Shown one piece after another: positions 33,901-45,239 of a DNA stretch of 64,000 nucleotides (the first letter of the stretch is position 1; every line of letters begins with the position of its first letter). Source of the DNA: Apostichopus parvimensis (Eukaryota > Echinodermata > Holothuroidea > Aspidochirotida > Stichopodidae); the NCBI GenBank assembly GCA_000934455.1, contig KN883006.1:47404-111403 (forward strand). Direction: 5' to 3'. The position numbers and the translations under genes were made by a program. The notes beneath the pieces were generated by a model, which saw only the letters and a program-made list of their open reading frames with translations, was not told the DNA's origin and did not search any database.

Positions 33901-36044
33901 TTGGACCTCTTCAGGGTTTCGCGATCCTGACGAATCACTTCCATCAAGTTCACCATTTCATCCAATGCACGGTCGGCCCTACGTACCGGTGCAGGGTAAT
34001 CCTTACATTGATCATAATAGGTGGATACTCCCTCCAGCCTCTGAGGTCTCCGGCCTTCGTCGGACTCTAGGGGATGAGCGGCAGAATAAGGGTCTTCACT
34101 GAATGAGTTATGCTGGTTTACGTACCTTGGAAGCTGGGCAGAGGGTCGGTTTAGATCATTGAGGGATCCGTCGACGGGTACTGCTGGTAGAGGGTCTCGA
34201 TGTCGTCTCATGGTGGCATGTCCTGCAGCAGCCCTCATGAGGGGCCAATTTTCATCGGTGTCGGCAGAGAACAAGGAAGGGGATCTTGGAATTTGGCGGT
34301 TTAATTTACTGGCAGCCTGTGGAGATGAACAATAAGATAGTCAAAGTAAACAACGACTGCGAGGATATTATACAACAACAAAGTAGTGGTTCAATCTAAC
34401 CACCCTGCATGAACAGCTAGTCAGTCGTCACATGTTTGAACCAAACAGCAACAAATCCAAAATGAGCTGTATTTGCACAACTGGTAGAGAATCTTTGGCC
34501 AATTCTCAAGTCCCACTGGTCAGTAGTAAACCATAAAGTTTATGTTTGTGAATGTATGGCATTTTCATTAACATTTTTATTATTACAGTTTGAGTGAATC
34601 AATTTGGAAGAGTTACATTTCTTGTTTAATATTTTTGTCCTGAACTGTTTATTTTTCTATCTTGCAACTTTTGTACTGTAATGCAGTACTGTAAAGCAGT
34701 AGGACTATGGAAGTCTTAATTAATATGCAATAGGGACACAATCATTGAAAACAAATAAAATGCTTTTTAGTTTACCATCATTTCTTGAAAATTCAATATG
34801 CTGTGTAGATAATAATCCTGGGCTAACAGGCTTTAACCTTCGACCTTCACAAATTTTAATTTGGATTCTTGTACTCACTACGTGGGATCTACATACCACA
34901 TATGGGATTCTCGTACTCACTACGTGGGATCTACATACCACATATGGGATTCTTGTACTCACTACGTGGGATCTACATACCACATATGGGATTCTCGTAC
35001 TCACTACGTGGGATCTACTTACCACATATGGGATTCTTGTACTCACTACGTGGGATCAACATACCACATATGAAGTTCAACCACTGTTAACTTTTTGAGT
35101 TTTCTCATTCACAAGGGCTGTCACAAACACACAACATCATGAAGGAATAAAACATGTTAAGCATTGTATGAATCATGGCTATATCTATATCAAAGCTTGT
35201 TAATAGGAACAAGGTAGCCCTGTTCCATTAGTATTGACCTAATGGCACGATAATACCCTGTGTACTTTCTAGACGGTTGGCATGCTTCCTGATTCTAACT
35301 TTTTTTTATACCTTGGGTGATTCTGCCGATTCCTCAGGACAAGAGATCACTGACACCTCGTTGAGAACATAAGTTGGCAACAGTCCAATCCGCTTGTCAC
35401 CACTGGAGAGTCGAACCTGCCACCTCCATAACTCGGGCATACCGATCACTTCCAGGTAACAACCTTTCTCTACCGTCAGCTCACGTGGACCCTGCGCATG
35501 GTACGCATGTCGTGCGTGTGTCGTGAGGCGGCAGCCTTTCTGCAGGGAAGGCATACCCGGTGGGGTGATGATGGACACGTGACGACTGGAGACCTTTCCG
35601 TACTTCCCACACTGGGTGACTCCGTACCACATCAGGCTCTGTGGGTCTGCATCCAGGATCAAAACCGCCGTGTCTTGCTCCAGGCTGACCTCGTCCACGG
35701 AAGTCGCAGAAGACGAACAGTCTACCGAGGCAAACTGCGGGCAGACGGATTCCAAATTATACGACGACATGGGATACTTCACGGTCTTCCGTTTGGAACA
35801 TTTCCTGCCCTGTAAGAAAGTCGAAAACGAGCCGGTGCGCCTACTCCCATGTTGCTCCTTGTGAACGATGTAAGGCTTCGGTACGACAAAGGGAAGATCG
35901 TCCTTCCGATGGACGAGACAGAGTTTGCCGTTGTCCAGTATGAGAGTCAGTAATTCTCCTTCCATGACTGGCGATTCCTTCCGATTCATCGCCTGTAAGT
36001 CTCGAACAGCTTCCACCATATAGTTGCCAGGCATCTTGCCAGTT
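30782..36044 (-). CDS. Multi-SH3, coiled-coil, death-domain protein (5' exons not found)
   Basis: Four minus-strand exons join in frame: 36044-35312, 34316-33495, 32250-32086 and 30946-30782. The first begins mid-codon, so at least one upstream exon is missing from this annotation. Exon order gives three SH3-like modules, a Ser/Pro/Arg-rich linker, a predicted coiled coil, and a C-terminal death domain (WKPVLVKLGL, WLDEMGQNATMSTFLEELQK). Death domains assemble receptor-proximal signalling complexes and SH3 domains bind proline motifs, so a cytosolic adaptor is likely. I do not recognise a named vertebrate orthologue: MACC1/SH3BP4 also combine SH3 and death domains, but no ZU5 region is visible here. 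Base composition of the two large exons is clearly more GC-rich than the introns. The extreme C-terminus is encoded by satellite DNA. Confidence 0.7.
31529..31590. repeat. Short tandem repeat of ACTACCCACTAACA
   Basis: Four imperfect units of 12-17 bp (CTACCCACTAACAAGATA, CCCACTAACTACC, CCACTAACAGACTACCC) within the last intron of the SH3/death-domain gene. Confidence 0.8.
32086..32250 (-). CDS. SH3/death-domain gene, death-domain exon 1
   Basis: Acceptor gccgtcacag, donor AGACGG|GTGAGT; 55 codons, phase 0-0. Encodes the first helices of a death domain: RDIDVIVDCV, then HWKPVLVKLGL (the conserved W..la..lGl position), then AINVTKLNVDAQEEWRR. It matches the family pattern only when joined to the next exon. 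Confidence 0.7.
33495..34316 (-). CDS. SH3/death-domain gene, linker and coiled-coil exon
   Basis: Acceptor catctccacag, donor GACAGG|GTGTGT; 274 codons in phase 0-0. The exon is rich in Arg, Ser, Pro and Asp with short proline motifs (DPLPAVPVDG, SPRPKPIPMARK) that could bind SH3 domains. A helix with heptad-like spacing (ALDEMVNLMEVIRQDRETLK onward through LNQQVQHWQQTT) suggests a coiled coil. The donor could alternatively be one or two bases away; this choice keeps the frame into the next exon. Confidence 0.75.
34863..35073. repeat. 42-bp minisatellite, five units
   Basis: Unit GGATTCTTGTACTCACTACG followed by TGGGATCTACATACCACATATG; copies differ by single bases. It lies in the intron between two exons of the SH3/death-domain gene. 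The sequence just before it (TTAACCTTCGACCTTCAC) and the unit itself match the dispersed repeat at 29150-29695, from which it was probably amplified. Confidence 0.9.
35312..36044 (-). CDS. SH3/death-domain gene, exon with three SH3-like modules
   Basis: Acceptor ttcactgcag, donor CCCAAG|GTATAA. 733 nt: one base completing a codon, then 244 codons, leaving in phase 0. Module 1 runs YMVEAVRDLQAMNRKES to PFVVPKPYIV. Module 2 has DEVSLEQDTAVLILDADPQS, then WYG and YGKVSSRHV. Module 3 is the clearest SH3: RHAYHAQGPRELTVEKG, WRWQVRL, then IGLLPTYVLNEV (ALYDF-like start, ExxxxxG, W, G-x-P-x-Y end). Modules 1 and 2 are more divergent. A basic linker (GRKCSKRKTVKY) separates modules 1 and 2. Confidence 0.75.
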
Positions 36045-36257
36045 CTGCAGTGAACAACAACATTGATCAAAATATTAAGAACATTCGGAAGATTAAGAAA
36101 CACGGCTCGGATGAAAACACCGATCGATCATTTGTAAATTCATGGAAGGAATTGATATAAACCAAAAATACCAAAACAAAGTTCCCAAGCCTTGTACAAA
36201 GAAAATATGAACAAATAAACACAAATTACAAATAGGGCAGGAGAGAAGACCTAACCA

Positions 36258-36830
36258 TTAATTCAATACATAAGTTATGAGTTTAGATTTGAAAGTGATT
36301 AATATTGAAGGTGTGTTGCAAATATTGAAATGCAGAGTATTCCAAAGCTTTGGTGCTGCGGATGTAATAAAGGGCTCAATCTGTCGCTGTAAAAAGATTT
36401 TTGAGATAGAGGTCCTGATTTGAGAAGAAGCTTATATTCGATGAGAGTAAGTTTACATTGGTAGAATGATATATATATATAAATTAAGACCGTATGACGT
36501 TTTGTAAGTTATAAGTCCGAGAATTTTGAAATGAATGCTTTTGTAAACAGGTAACCAGTGTAATTGACGTAAGATAGGGGTGATGTGCGTGTGACATTTG
36601 CAACTTGTGACAAGCCTGGCCGCAGAAGTTTGAATACATTGGAGGGGTTGGAGTTGGTAAACCATAACAAAGAGAGTTATTGCAGTCAAAATGGGAAGAA
36701 ACAAAAGCACATGATATTAAGCGTTCAGTTGGTGGCTGCTCCAAATATTTGCGGATTCTACCAATTTTATACCAAGACAGGTCTTGCGGCATATATATTT
36801 CTGCTATGTGCATTAAGTTGAAACTTCTCA
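36258..36830 (-). mobile_element. CR1/L2-type LINE remnant, reverse-transcriptase C-terminus
   Basis: Minus-strand pieces in more than one frame: VSSHFDCNNSLCYGLP, LQCIQTSAARLV, LRQLHWLPVYKSIHFKIL, and AAPKLWNTL followed by TFKSKLITYVLN and a stop at 36258-36260. Frameshifts separate them, so the copy is dead. It lies just upstream (on the minus strand) of the first recognised exon of the SH3/death-domain gene, probably in an intron. Confidence 0.8.
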
Positions 36831-37699
36831 TCGAAGATTTACCCTGAGTTCCCTAGCAACTGGATAATGGGCCTAAAAATCAACTGCTCTCCTTCGTTCT
36901 GCTGAGAATCAATGTGACAAAACAATTGCATGCTACCACATGCGTTTATTAAAACACTTAAACGAATTAGAAACCCACTTTTGTTTTGTATTCCCGCAGC
37001 TGAGAACATAAAAATTATTGACCACACATCATATACGGTATTAAAATATTAAGTTGAGAAAAAGTTGAAAGGATAAAGCAGAACTAATGATAGATCTGGC
37101 AGAAATCTTATTTCTTGTAAACACTTTCAATATTAAATGTCAGACAGCATTTTTAGGTATGGTTGCACCTCTGCATAGTTTTAATGTAAAACCAAACCAA
37201 AACAGACACTAACAATGGATTGTGGGTAAAACAGTCCTTTACCACGTTGTGATGCACTGAGCAATGGACTAACCATGCAAAAATTAGTTTAAATCAAATC
37301 AGATCAGGATTGCAATGGAAGTTCATAAAGACAGAATACAATTTGAATAGACTTCATAGTAATGGTAATATTTGATTATATAATACAGTACCTACTGGTG
37401 AAGCTAATTAAGAACCAGTAAGCACTTTTCAATAATTTTGGGGGTTTACGTGACAACTTTATTGACAAGAAAAGCAGTGAAGTGTGGTGGAGAGAAAGGT
37501 ATAGTGTGTGGCAAATTCCAAGCACTGACTATTGTCTGTTTTCAATACTATGGAAAATTTTTTGGGAATATGCCTAAAGGGTTATCCTTTGTGTGTGTAC
37601 AGCCGTATAGTCACAGTTCACAATGTATATAGTGACTGTGAATTTTCCTTTGAAGTTCCTTGTTAGATGTTTCTTGAGTCAAGGTCACCAAATACTGTA
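36831..37699. other. No feature recognised; could be intron of the SH3/death-domain gene
   Basis: The first recognised exon starts mid-codon at 36044, so more 5' exons must lie at higher coordinates. None with coding character is evident here. Confidence 0.4.
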
Positions 37700-38150
37700 G
37701 ACCTGTATGTATGGGTGAAGATATGTATATACTGTTTGTAAGTAATTAGCTCACACACTGTAAAATGTACCTGTAGTTTGCAGACAATATGACTTTGCGT
37801 CTCCCTCTTTCCCTTGATTTATGAGGACACATGACTCCATCATCAGACCCAGACAGTGTGTGTATGGGTGAAGATACTGTTTGTAAGTAATTAGCTCACA
37901 CACTGTAAAATGTACCTGTAGTTTGCAGACAATATGACTTTGCGTCTCCCTCTTTCCCTTGATTTATGAGGACACATGACTCCATCATCAGACCCAGACA
38001 GTGTGTGTATGGGTGAAGATAAGCACTGTTTGTAAGTAATTAGCTCACACACTGTAAAATGTACCTGTAGTTTGCAGACATTTTTATGACTCTGATTCTC
38101 CCTCTTTCCCTTGATTTATGAGGACACATGACTCAATCATCAGACCCTGC
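37700..38150. repeat. 145-149-bp tandem repeat, three units
   Basis: ACTGTTTGTAAGTAATTAGC recurs at 37731, 37876 and 38025, with CTCCCTCTTTCCCTTGATTT and ATGAGGACACATGACTC in each unit. Non-coding. Confidence 0.9.
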
Positions 38151-40544
38151 AGATAGTTTCAGTTTATTTCTCTAAGTTATATCCTCACAGAGCTACGTGT
38201 TAGGTGCACTGTGTAATCACTTAGAAATATATGATTTTGTAATGTTGCTTTGATACATCTAATTGGCAACAGATATAGCTGAAGAGATAGCCATACTGGA
38301 CTGAAAGATATTTACATGTACAAGTCGCCATGATGTATGATAATTACCGTTAAATTGGAAGTTAAAGAACCCGACCGATACCGAGAGGAAATCTCAAGCG
38401 ATGTTAGTAAATTTGTTACTGCGTACTACGATCAGTGCATAGATAACGCCACATTAGGGACTGGGTGAAATAAGTTTGCACGATAAACAAAATTAAACTT
38501 TGTTGGAAATTGTTGTATGACTTAACAAGGAGAAAGGGAATAAAAGCAAGAACTAATTGAATACCTGAAAAGCAGAAATAGTTTCATTCATGACTTACAA
38601 AAACTAGTGAATTGAAATGTTGAGAAAGGCGCAGCATCACTATATCTCTGGCTGATGCACATTACAGACTTAATGATCAAATTCAAAAAGGTTTATTTTA
38701 GAGCAAAATCTACTTACAATACAAAGGACAGTTTTAGATTGTGATTGATGAATTGTTCTAGTTTTATCAAACTTGGTCTTGTTCTATAGTATTAGGTTGT
38801 TAAGGCTGGACATTAAAGTATATAGTGAAATTCATCCCCTAAGTTATCATTAGAACATAAATATCATATCTTATCGAGAAACTCGACATCTTGACACCTT
38901 CCCGAGACAACTGGAATGTTAGTATTGGCGTAATAACAGTGGCTTGAACTACTACAATCTCGAAAACTAGAGTAACTGGATATATTTCAAATTCTAAATT
39001 TTCTTCGATATTCTATAAATTTTACAATGAACATTGTTTTTTACATCACCTAAACAATCCTGCTCATAAATATTTGCAAGTCTTACTTTAACTGCTTCAA
39101 TACTAAGAAAACAAGATCTTTGCCTAAGAATTTGACCATTTAAAGGCAGCTAAATGGTTACTGTCACTGAAATAATATCAATGAGAATGAAATACTGAGA
39201 TGACTCGAGAACACATGTATGCAACAATATCTGCCCGCTCATAAGACTATTTACGCAAGACTAATGCGGCCATGACAAAAAACCCCCAAAAAAACCCAGA
39301 TATGTACATACAAGACAAAATTTTTACTACGAAAAACTAAATTTTTAAAACGAAAAACAAAATTGTTACTATACTTTATGCTGTGGATGCAGGCTCGTAG
39401 TAACTGTGCTGTTGTACATGAACCTATAGGCCTAAAACACGAGTACATATCAGCTATCTGGGCCCAATCGGTACCGTAGTATTTGAGTGATGTTAATGTC
39501 TATATATAGTTGGTACATGCAACTGTATTTTGTTATTTTCGTTTTAAAAAAAAATTGTTTTTGTTTTTGTTTTTTGTTGTAATTTTTTTTTCTTCTATAT
39601 ATATCTGTATTTTTTTGTTTTTGCCATTATTGCATTATGTCTTCTGTAATATAAAGCATTAACAATGAAATTCTCAATTTCTCATGCTTGCATGAACCAC
39701 ACTACACTATCCACATTCATAAGTTGGGACATTGCAACATTGGGAATTCCCCTCTTTACTACCAAAACCTTTTCCAAACTTGGAGAGTTAAAGACTGTCC
39801 ACCTGTAATAAACCCAACTAATGTAGTATGTATGGAAGGTATAAATTGCTGTCCCAATCTAACATCTGAACTATTAACGAAGTACAGGAAGTGTATTGGG
39901 AGTGAAATATTTATCTTATCTCTACTACTGATAAGATCTGATATTATATATACTTTGGATATATACTTTGTCCTTTAGGAAGAACACGTGTCTAACAGTC
40001 CATAGACAGATATAGGTATACAGCCACACCATACGGACTTGAACATAAACCTATTTTCAACCTAAAATGTAAAATTAAAATAATTTATAATGAAATGTCA
40101 AATAAGTCATGTTGTAAGTTATGAATGGGAGTGTCTGGCTTGGTGGGGGTGGGAAGAGTGGAGTGTGGGAATGTAGGTGTGGGGGAATGTAGGGGTTGGA
40201 GGTATGATATTAGAAATAACATCATTTGTGTAAATGGCATTCCCAGAAATAGAACTCTTATCACCTCCACAACCGCCCCCCCCCTCATTCCTAACACCTT
40301 GCCATGCATGAAATACAAAATATTTACACACATACGTACAAGTAATCCTATGTACCACTCTCAGAACAAATTTTTGCACCAGATCTGACAAAATTGTATA
40401 ATTTTCAATTTTTCATGACAACATCTGATCCATCAACAGGAACAGAGGTTCAGAATGCAGACCCAGTTCTGGTCATTTTTGATCAATTTTAGAGCACATT
40501 TGACCACTAGGAGTAGGCTTTGTTATGTGATTGTCAACTTTTAA
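38151..40544. other. No gene recognised
   Basis: AT-rich with a T/G-rich low-complexity stretch at 39535-39620. A 96-codon plus frame at 39688-39978 is not assigned. Confidence 0.5.
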
Positions 40545-40850
40545 TCATTTCAGCTCCAAATGACCTTTGACATTAAAATTCAGTACTTTTATGACCAAGT
40601 TTGATTGAAATCAAACATAAACCCTATAAGGCATATTGGCATCATTGGCATTGTTTCACATCTCATATTCACCCAAATGGACTTTTGAGCCTACCGGTTT
40701 TTTTCCCCCCCTTTGTTATCCCCTATTACATGTTCAAACTTCACCAAATAGGGTAAAAATTGAGCAAAGACCTGAGAGCAACGGCATTTCTACCGCAGTT
40801 GACAAACGGACGGACAGACAGAGCACACGGACAGACAGATACATAGCTGT
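40545..40850. repeat. Dispersed repeat with TGACCTTTGAC and a GGACAGACAGA end
   Basis: AAATGACCTTTGACATT near the left, then GAGAGCAACGGCATTTCTAC and CGGACGGACAGACAGAGC at the right. The same order of landmarks is seen at 54010-54385. Confidence 0.6.
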
Positions 40851-40981
40851 GACAAGGGCACAACTAGATGAGCTGGAGATCAAAAAAAGCAGTAAACCGT
40901 TTCATTTAAAGTTTAAAACTATGAATTAATCTTCATAAATACATAACTTTTTTTTCAAAAAGTCTACAGTAGCTGCTTCCT

Positions 40982-41002
40982 CCCCCCCCCCCCCCCCCCC
41001 CC
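40982..41002. repeat. Poly-C tract of 21 bases
   Basis: Uninterrupted C run. Other long G/C runs lie at 2191-2207, 23286-23300, 25414-25427 and 46651-46671. Confidence 0.9.
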
Positions 41003-42296
41003 GCTTATTTTTTTTAAGGTAAATACTGCTATGAAAAATTGATTGAGCAATACTGACACTGTCAAAGTGCAAAATGATTAAAGCATTACCAAAATATATT
41101 CCAGACAAGATTCAAAATCATACCTTGAATAGAAAACCTTTTGAAATAACGACTTACTCTTGTAAGAAATTAAAAGGGTTTATACGCAAAGATTTAGAGA
41201 GCCAAAATAAGACTGACTCCTGGGGAAGAACTAGGACAGTGGGTTCAACTTCTTCATTGTTGAAATATAATCTAGGATATATAGTCAAGGTTTAGGAATA
41301 TTAAATGGATTCATGCAGTTATAGGGACGGTCTACTCTACACGTAAATAAAGGCTTAATCAGTATCCCGACAATTCCAAACGAGTTTACTATGGGGATTA
41401 TAGGATTAGAGCTCTAAAAGTCTTTTGACAGCTCTCACTAGCTGCATTAAATACTATGATACCCTGTGTTTTAAGATGTCCAATGTAATCAATCCAAACA
41501 CAAACTAGTATGAGACTATTTGTCCCATACTGTCTCCCCTAGTTTCCATTAACTTGATGTTAAATTTAGATCTTAAGGTATTCTGTACTTTCTTGAAAGG
41601 GCAAACACACAAGACTGTTGACCTCCCAAATAAACACAGAAGAGTACTGACAACAACAAGACCTAACTTATGGTGGCATACTCCTATTAGAGTCTATATC
41701 CATCCGCACGATTGTTCTCCTTCAGGAAAAGTTCCAAAAAGCAACAGGACAACATCTTTTTTGACCTGTTATCAATTGATCATGATCTATTTTTTTGTGA
41801 CTTGCATGTTGAGGAGCATGAATGGAAGTACATGTGGCAATTTTAGACCCCTTTAGGCCTCCCAGGAGCAGCATACAAAAATTGTTTACTTCTGAGTGAA
41901 GAGGCTTGTTTACAAGTGGCGAAAACCTCGGGCCCTGATAGCAAAAAATCTGTCCGGTCATGGTACGGAAAATTCATGGTGCCATGAAAGGCCAACTCTT
42001 CAGCTATCCGGTGATGGGTAGCGTTTAGCTAGTGAGAACTTCTATCTAGACTTATGCAGCTCTGCCCTTCAACTGCATGATGCTCCCTTGGTAGTACTAC
42101 TTAGCATACTGTACTAGGCTTACAATGAACAGCCCACAGGTGCATCGGACAGGGTCTGCACATTTGTATTGACCATCTCCCTTTTTGTGCCAAGGAAACC
42201 AACCAATGCCCTTCATCTAGACTACCCCACCTGCTATAACCACTCTATAACCACCTGCTATAACCACACTTAAGAGGGCTGGTCACTTGACTTTAT
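41003..42296. other. No gene recognised
   Basis: Short chance frames only; a small ACCACCTGCTATAACC tandem near 42226-42265. Confidence 0.5.
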
Positions 42297-42795
42297 TAAA
42301 TATTGAGATATATATATTGCAAAGCATCCAAAACACGGCTGCTCGAATCATCGAAAGGGCGAACAGGTTTAGCCCCATCACTCCTATACTAGAAGAACTA
42401 CCCTGGTTACCAATAAGACTATGTTTTGACTACAAAATCCTCATTCTAGCTTTACGTGCCATTAAAACTGGTACCTAAACCTACCTTAATGTTCTCTTAC
42501 ATCAGCAAGCTAAATGTAGACCAATCCGTTCGCATTATCAATTTCGATTTCAGGTTCCAATGTCACGTACAAGATCTTTTGGTGACCGCAGCTTTCTGAA
42601 TGCTGCACCACGTTTATGGAACTCCTTCCCGGTTGTGATTAGGTCTTTGGATTATATTATTCAATTCAACCACTGTCTTTAAACTTTTCTTTTCTCTCAA
42701 CTCTATTATAGTTTCTGCACATTCAGCACCTGTAAAGCGCATTGAACACATTTTGTTGGAGTCTGCTCTTTATAAGATTAGTTATTATTAGTATT
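42297..42795 (+). mobile_element. CR1/L2-type LINE remnant with 3' tail
   Basis: Plus strand: LQSIQNTAARIIERANRF, LEELPWLPIRLCFDYKIL, an in-frame stop near 42476, then RTRSFGDRSFLNAAPRLWNS. The 3' UTR ends TGTAAAGCGCATTGAACAC and an ATTATTAGTATTATT tail. Confidence 0.8.
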
Positions 42796-43019
42796 ATTAA
42801 CTTGGATCACATATTACCCATTCTGCATCATGTTTTAATAAGAAGTGATACCGAATATAATGTTCACGGAGTGCTGAAATGTCCAAGCATGACCTCATGA
42901 AATCATTATTAACGGTAAATAGTGGACTGTGGAGTGTAATAGGAAAGTTATTTAGCCAGTTTTCAGCTACAAGGATTTCGAGACTGTGAGAAAACAAAAT
43001 CTCTTTAAAGTAGTTCCAG

Positions 43020-43255
43020 AAATGTGACATATCTAATATGCGTTCAATTTTTTTTTTTAATATATTTTTTTATTATCGTTTAAGTACGGGTGTTTTTTAT
43101 ATTGTTGCTTTAGGCTTTTACATTTTATGCCTTATTGGTTCTATGTGTTAAATATTTAGGTTTTCGTTACTATTTGTTTTTTGGTTTTACATTTGTAAAG
43201 CACTTTGAGCAGCTTTGCTGATTATGCGCTATATAAATATTACTAATTATTATAT
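43020..43255 (+). mobile_element. LINE 3' UTR fragment
   Basis: Ends TTTGTAAAGCACTTTGAGC and TGCGCTATATAAATATTA, the conserved 3' tail of L2/CR1-like LINEs, with a T-rich stretch before it. No coding part is visible. Confidence 0.55.
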
Positions 43256-44725
43256 CACAACTTGAGCAGACTTGTCTCTTATATATATCAATATTTTGAT
43301 TTTATGCCAATTTTTACCTTTTAACTTTAATTCACCTTTCTAAATGTGTAATAAGAAATTAATACAAGGCAAGAAAAATTTAAGCTCTCTTGACACCTAC
43401 AGTATTTGACTAGATTAAGATCCAGCTTTCACAGAGTTAAAAAAACATTTTACACTGAAGGGTGCAACAGAACAATAAACCCTCCTCTTGGTTCTATTCA
43501 GGCACAGGTCACTAGTGTAATTATGGCAATTTTTAGAGTCAAAGGTATGGCCGGATATGAAAGACAAAAGAGATTGACAATCTCCAAACTAGACAGACAA
43601 AGTTAACGAAGATAAAGCAATTCCAATCATAATCCTAACAGCACAGCATGTGATTGAAAGGCTTATATGATATATAAACAACTTCCTCAAACTAAGATCT
43701 GGATAATTTAAATTTGTTATTCTGTTTTGTGAGATATTTCAGTTCTAAGAATCACTCACTCATAAATACAGTAAGCTTGCCGAGGTAAATTAGGACACAA
43801 TTAAAGACCTTTGAACTGACAATTTTTTTTTCGCTTTGTCAAATGAATTGCTCAAACCCTTTGTATATTGAACTGCTGTAATGTTTCACTGACATCTACA
43901 ACTTACATATATTTTAATGAAAATCTGATGGGGAAAATAAATTGACAATTTCCTGAAGAAAAAATGAAAGAAATAATAGCGCCCATCTTGTACACGTAAG
44001 GGCACAGCCCATGTTAACGAGTGGACAGCATCTGAATGTTCTAGTCTTACAGAGTTACAAAATACGTCCCTATGTTGTCTTGCATTCATTTATATTACAA
44101 CATACAACACAGTAGGTTTCGAAAGTAAGGATTTGGGGGATATTTCTTCATTCTGTACGGTGGAAACAACTAGATAAAAGTTGAATTGAAGTACAGTTCA
44201 AACCCCCAAAAATTTGGTTTCTGGATATTGATAATTTCTACACTGTGTAAAATACATTGCGAGACTTGTGAGTAATCTTTCAAGTGGGTCTTACTTTGCA
44301 TGGCAATGGTTAAAATCGTGACATTCGAAGAAAGCCATTAAAATACAAGTACTGTATGTACTGTACCATAAAGCTTGCTAAATACAAATATTGAAGGCTG
44401 AATATTTAAAGGAGAAATAAACTCTGGGTGTTTGCAGTGTACATGCGGTAGGGGATAATTTTCTAATTCCAGTCGTGAAATAACTAAGCAAAATAAAGTT
44501 TCCCTGAATTTTCACGAGTTTCCCAATTTTTTACCCATTTGAACCACGGCCATTTTGTTATTTTGAGAATTGAGGGCGCTTCAAAAGTGACGTAGGCAAG
44601 CCACTTCGTAACTTCAAAACATTGAAGCTTTGCATAGGAGTTATAGTCTATTCACACTATCTTTGAGCATCTCGCTTAGCTTATTTCGCCGTTTAAAATG
44701 TCTGAATGGCATGCCTTTGGTTGTG

Positions 44726-45031
44726 TTAACCGAAGAGGGGAAGAGGGAGCTGAAAAAGATATTTCGTTATTCCACATGGAATAAAATATCCGGAAAAGAG
44801 GGAACTTTCACTGAGGTGGCTGAACAATATCTCCTTCTCGCACTCCAATGGTGAACAGAGCGCACACAGACACCATTCTTCACAGTGGCTCGCGGAACTG
44901 GTGCTCGTATCAGCAACGGAATTCGAGCCAACATCACCAACAGATGCCGACTGTGATTCTTTGCACAACTCCTCCTCTCGATGTCTCAGTTCTTCCTCTG
45001 AATATTCTGGTTCGAAAAGATACGATTCCAA
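44726..45031 (-). CDS. Possible P2X7 intracellular-domain-like protein, N-terminal fragment
   Basis: This 101-codon frame starts MESYLFEPEYSEEELRHREE, continues through an acidic/Ser-rich linker, and reaches HCEEWCLCALCSPLECEKE. From memory, many invertebrate and transposon-linked proteins with the P2X7 C-terminal (zinc-binding) domain begin with a similar FEPE acidic segment and a WCxCGxC motif followed by a MPT..E.CCxE stretch. Here WCxCxxC is kept, but where the family has a Cys pair the sequence reads ILFSH. The downstream part of the domain is not visible, so this is either a first exon or a decayed copy. Flanking DNA has promoter-like pieces (a CCATTTT motif near 44550; ATGGCGCG near 45424) but no proof of transcription. 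Confidence 0.35.
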   Translation of the reverse strand: MESYLFEPEYSEEELRHREEELCKESQSASVGDVGSNSVADTSTSSASHCEEWCLCALCSPLECEKEILFSHLSESSLFSGYFIPCGITKYLFQLPLPLFG

Positions 45032-45239
45032 TCCAAAGGCTTACATTTTCTTTTTTCAAGATGTTTGCTCGACAGTAAATGATTTAACTTTTGGAGTGCA
45101 ATGATGGATGTAAGTAACGGTATCGCTAGGACTGAGTATGCAGTGAAAGCAATCTAAACACGGTAAAATCAAATCGTTTGAAAGATCCCAAAATTTATAT
45201 TTCCACTGATACTCTTTACAATAATACATTTTACACACT

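Noticed and set aside
33768-34102. Plus-strand frames opposite the coiled-coil exon
   Set aside because: Shadows of the minus-strand coding exon, which has the consistent splice phases and coding character.
34720-35098. Several overlapping open frames on both strands
   Set aside because: They are produced by the 42-bp minisatellite, whose unit length is a multiple of three and contains no stop.
35498-35864. Plus-strand frames opposite the SH3 exon
   Set aside because: Shadows of the minus-strand exon with three SH3-like modules.
39688-39978. 96-codon plus frame with HCNIGNSPLYYQNLFQTWRV
   Set aside because: Faintly like a linker region of some LINE ORF2 proteins, but too short and without any diagnostic motif.
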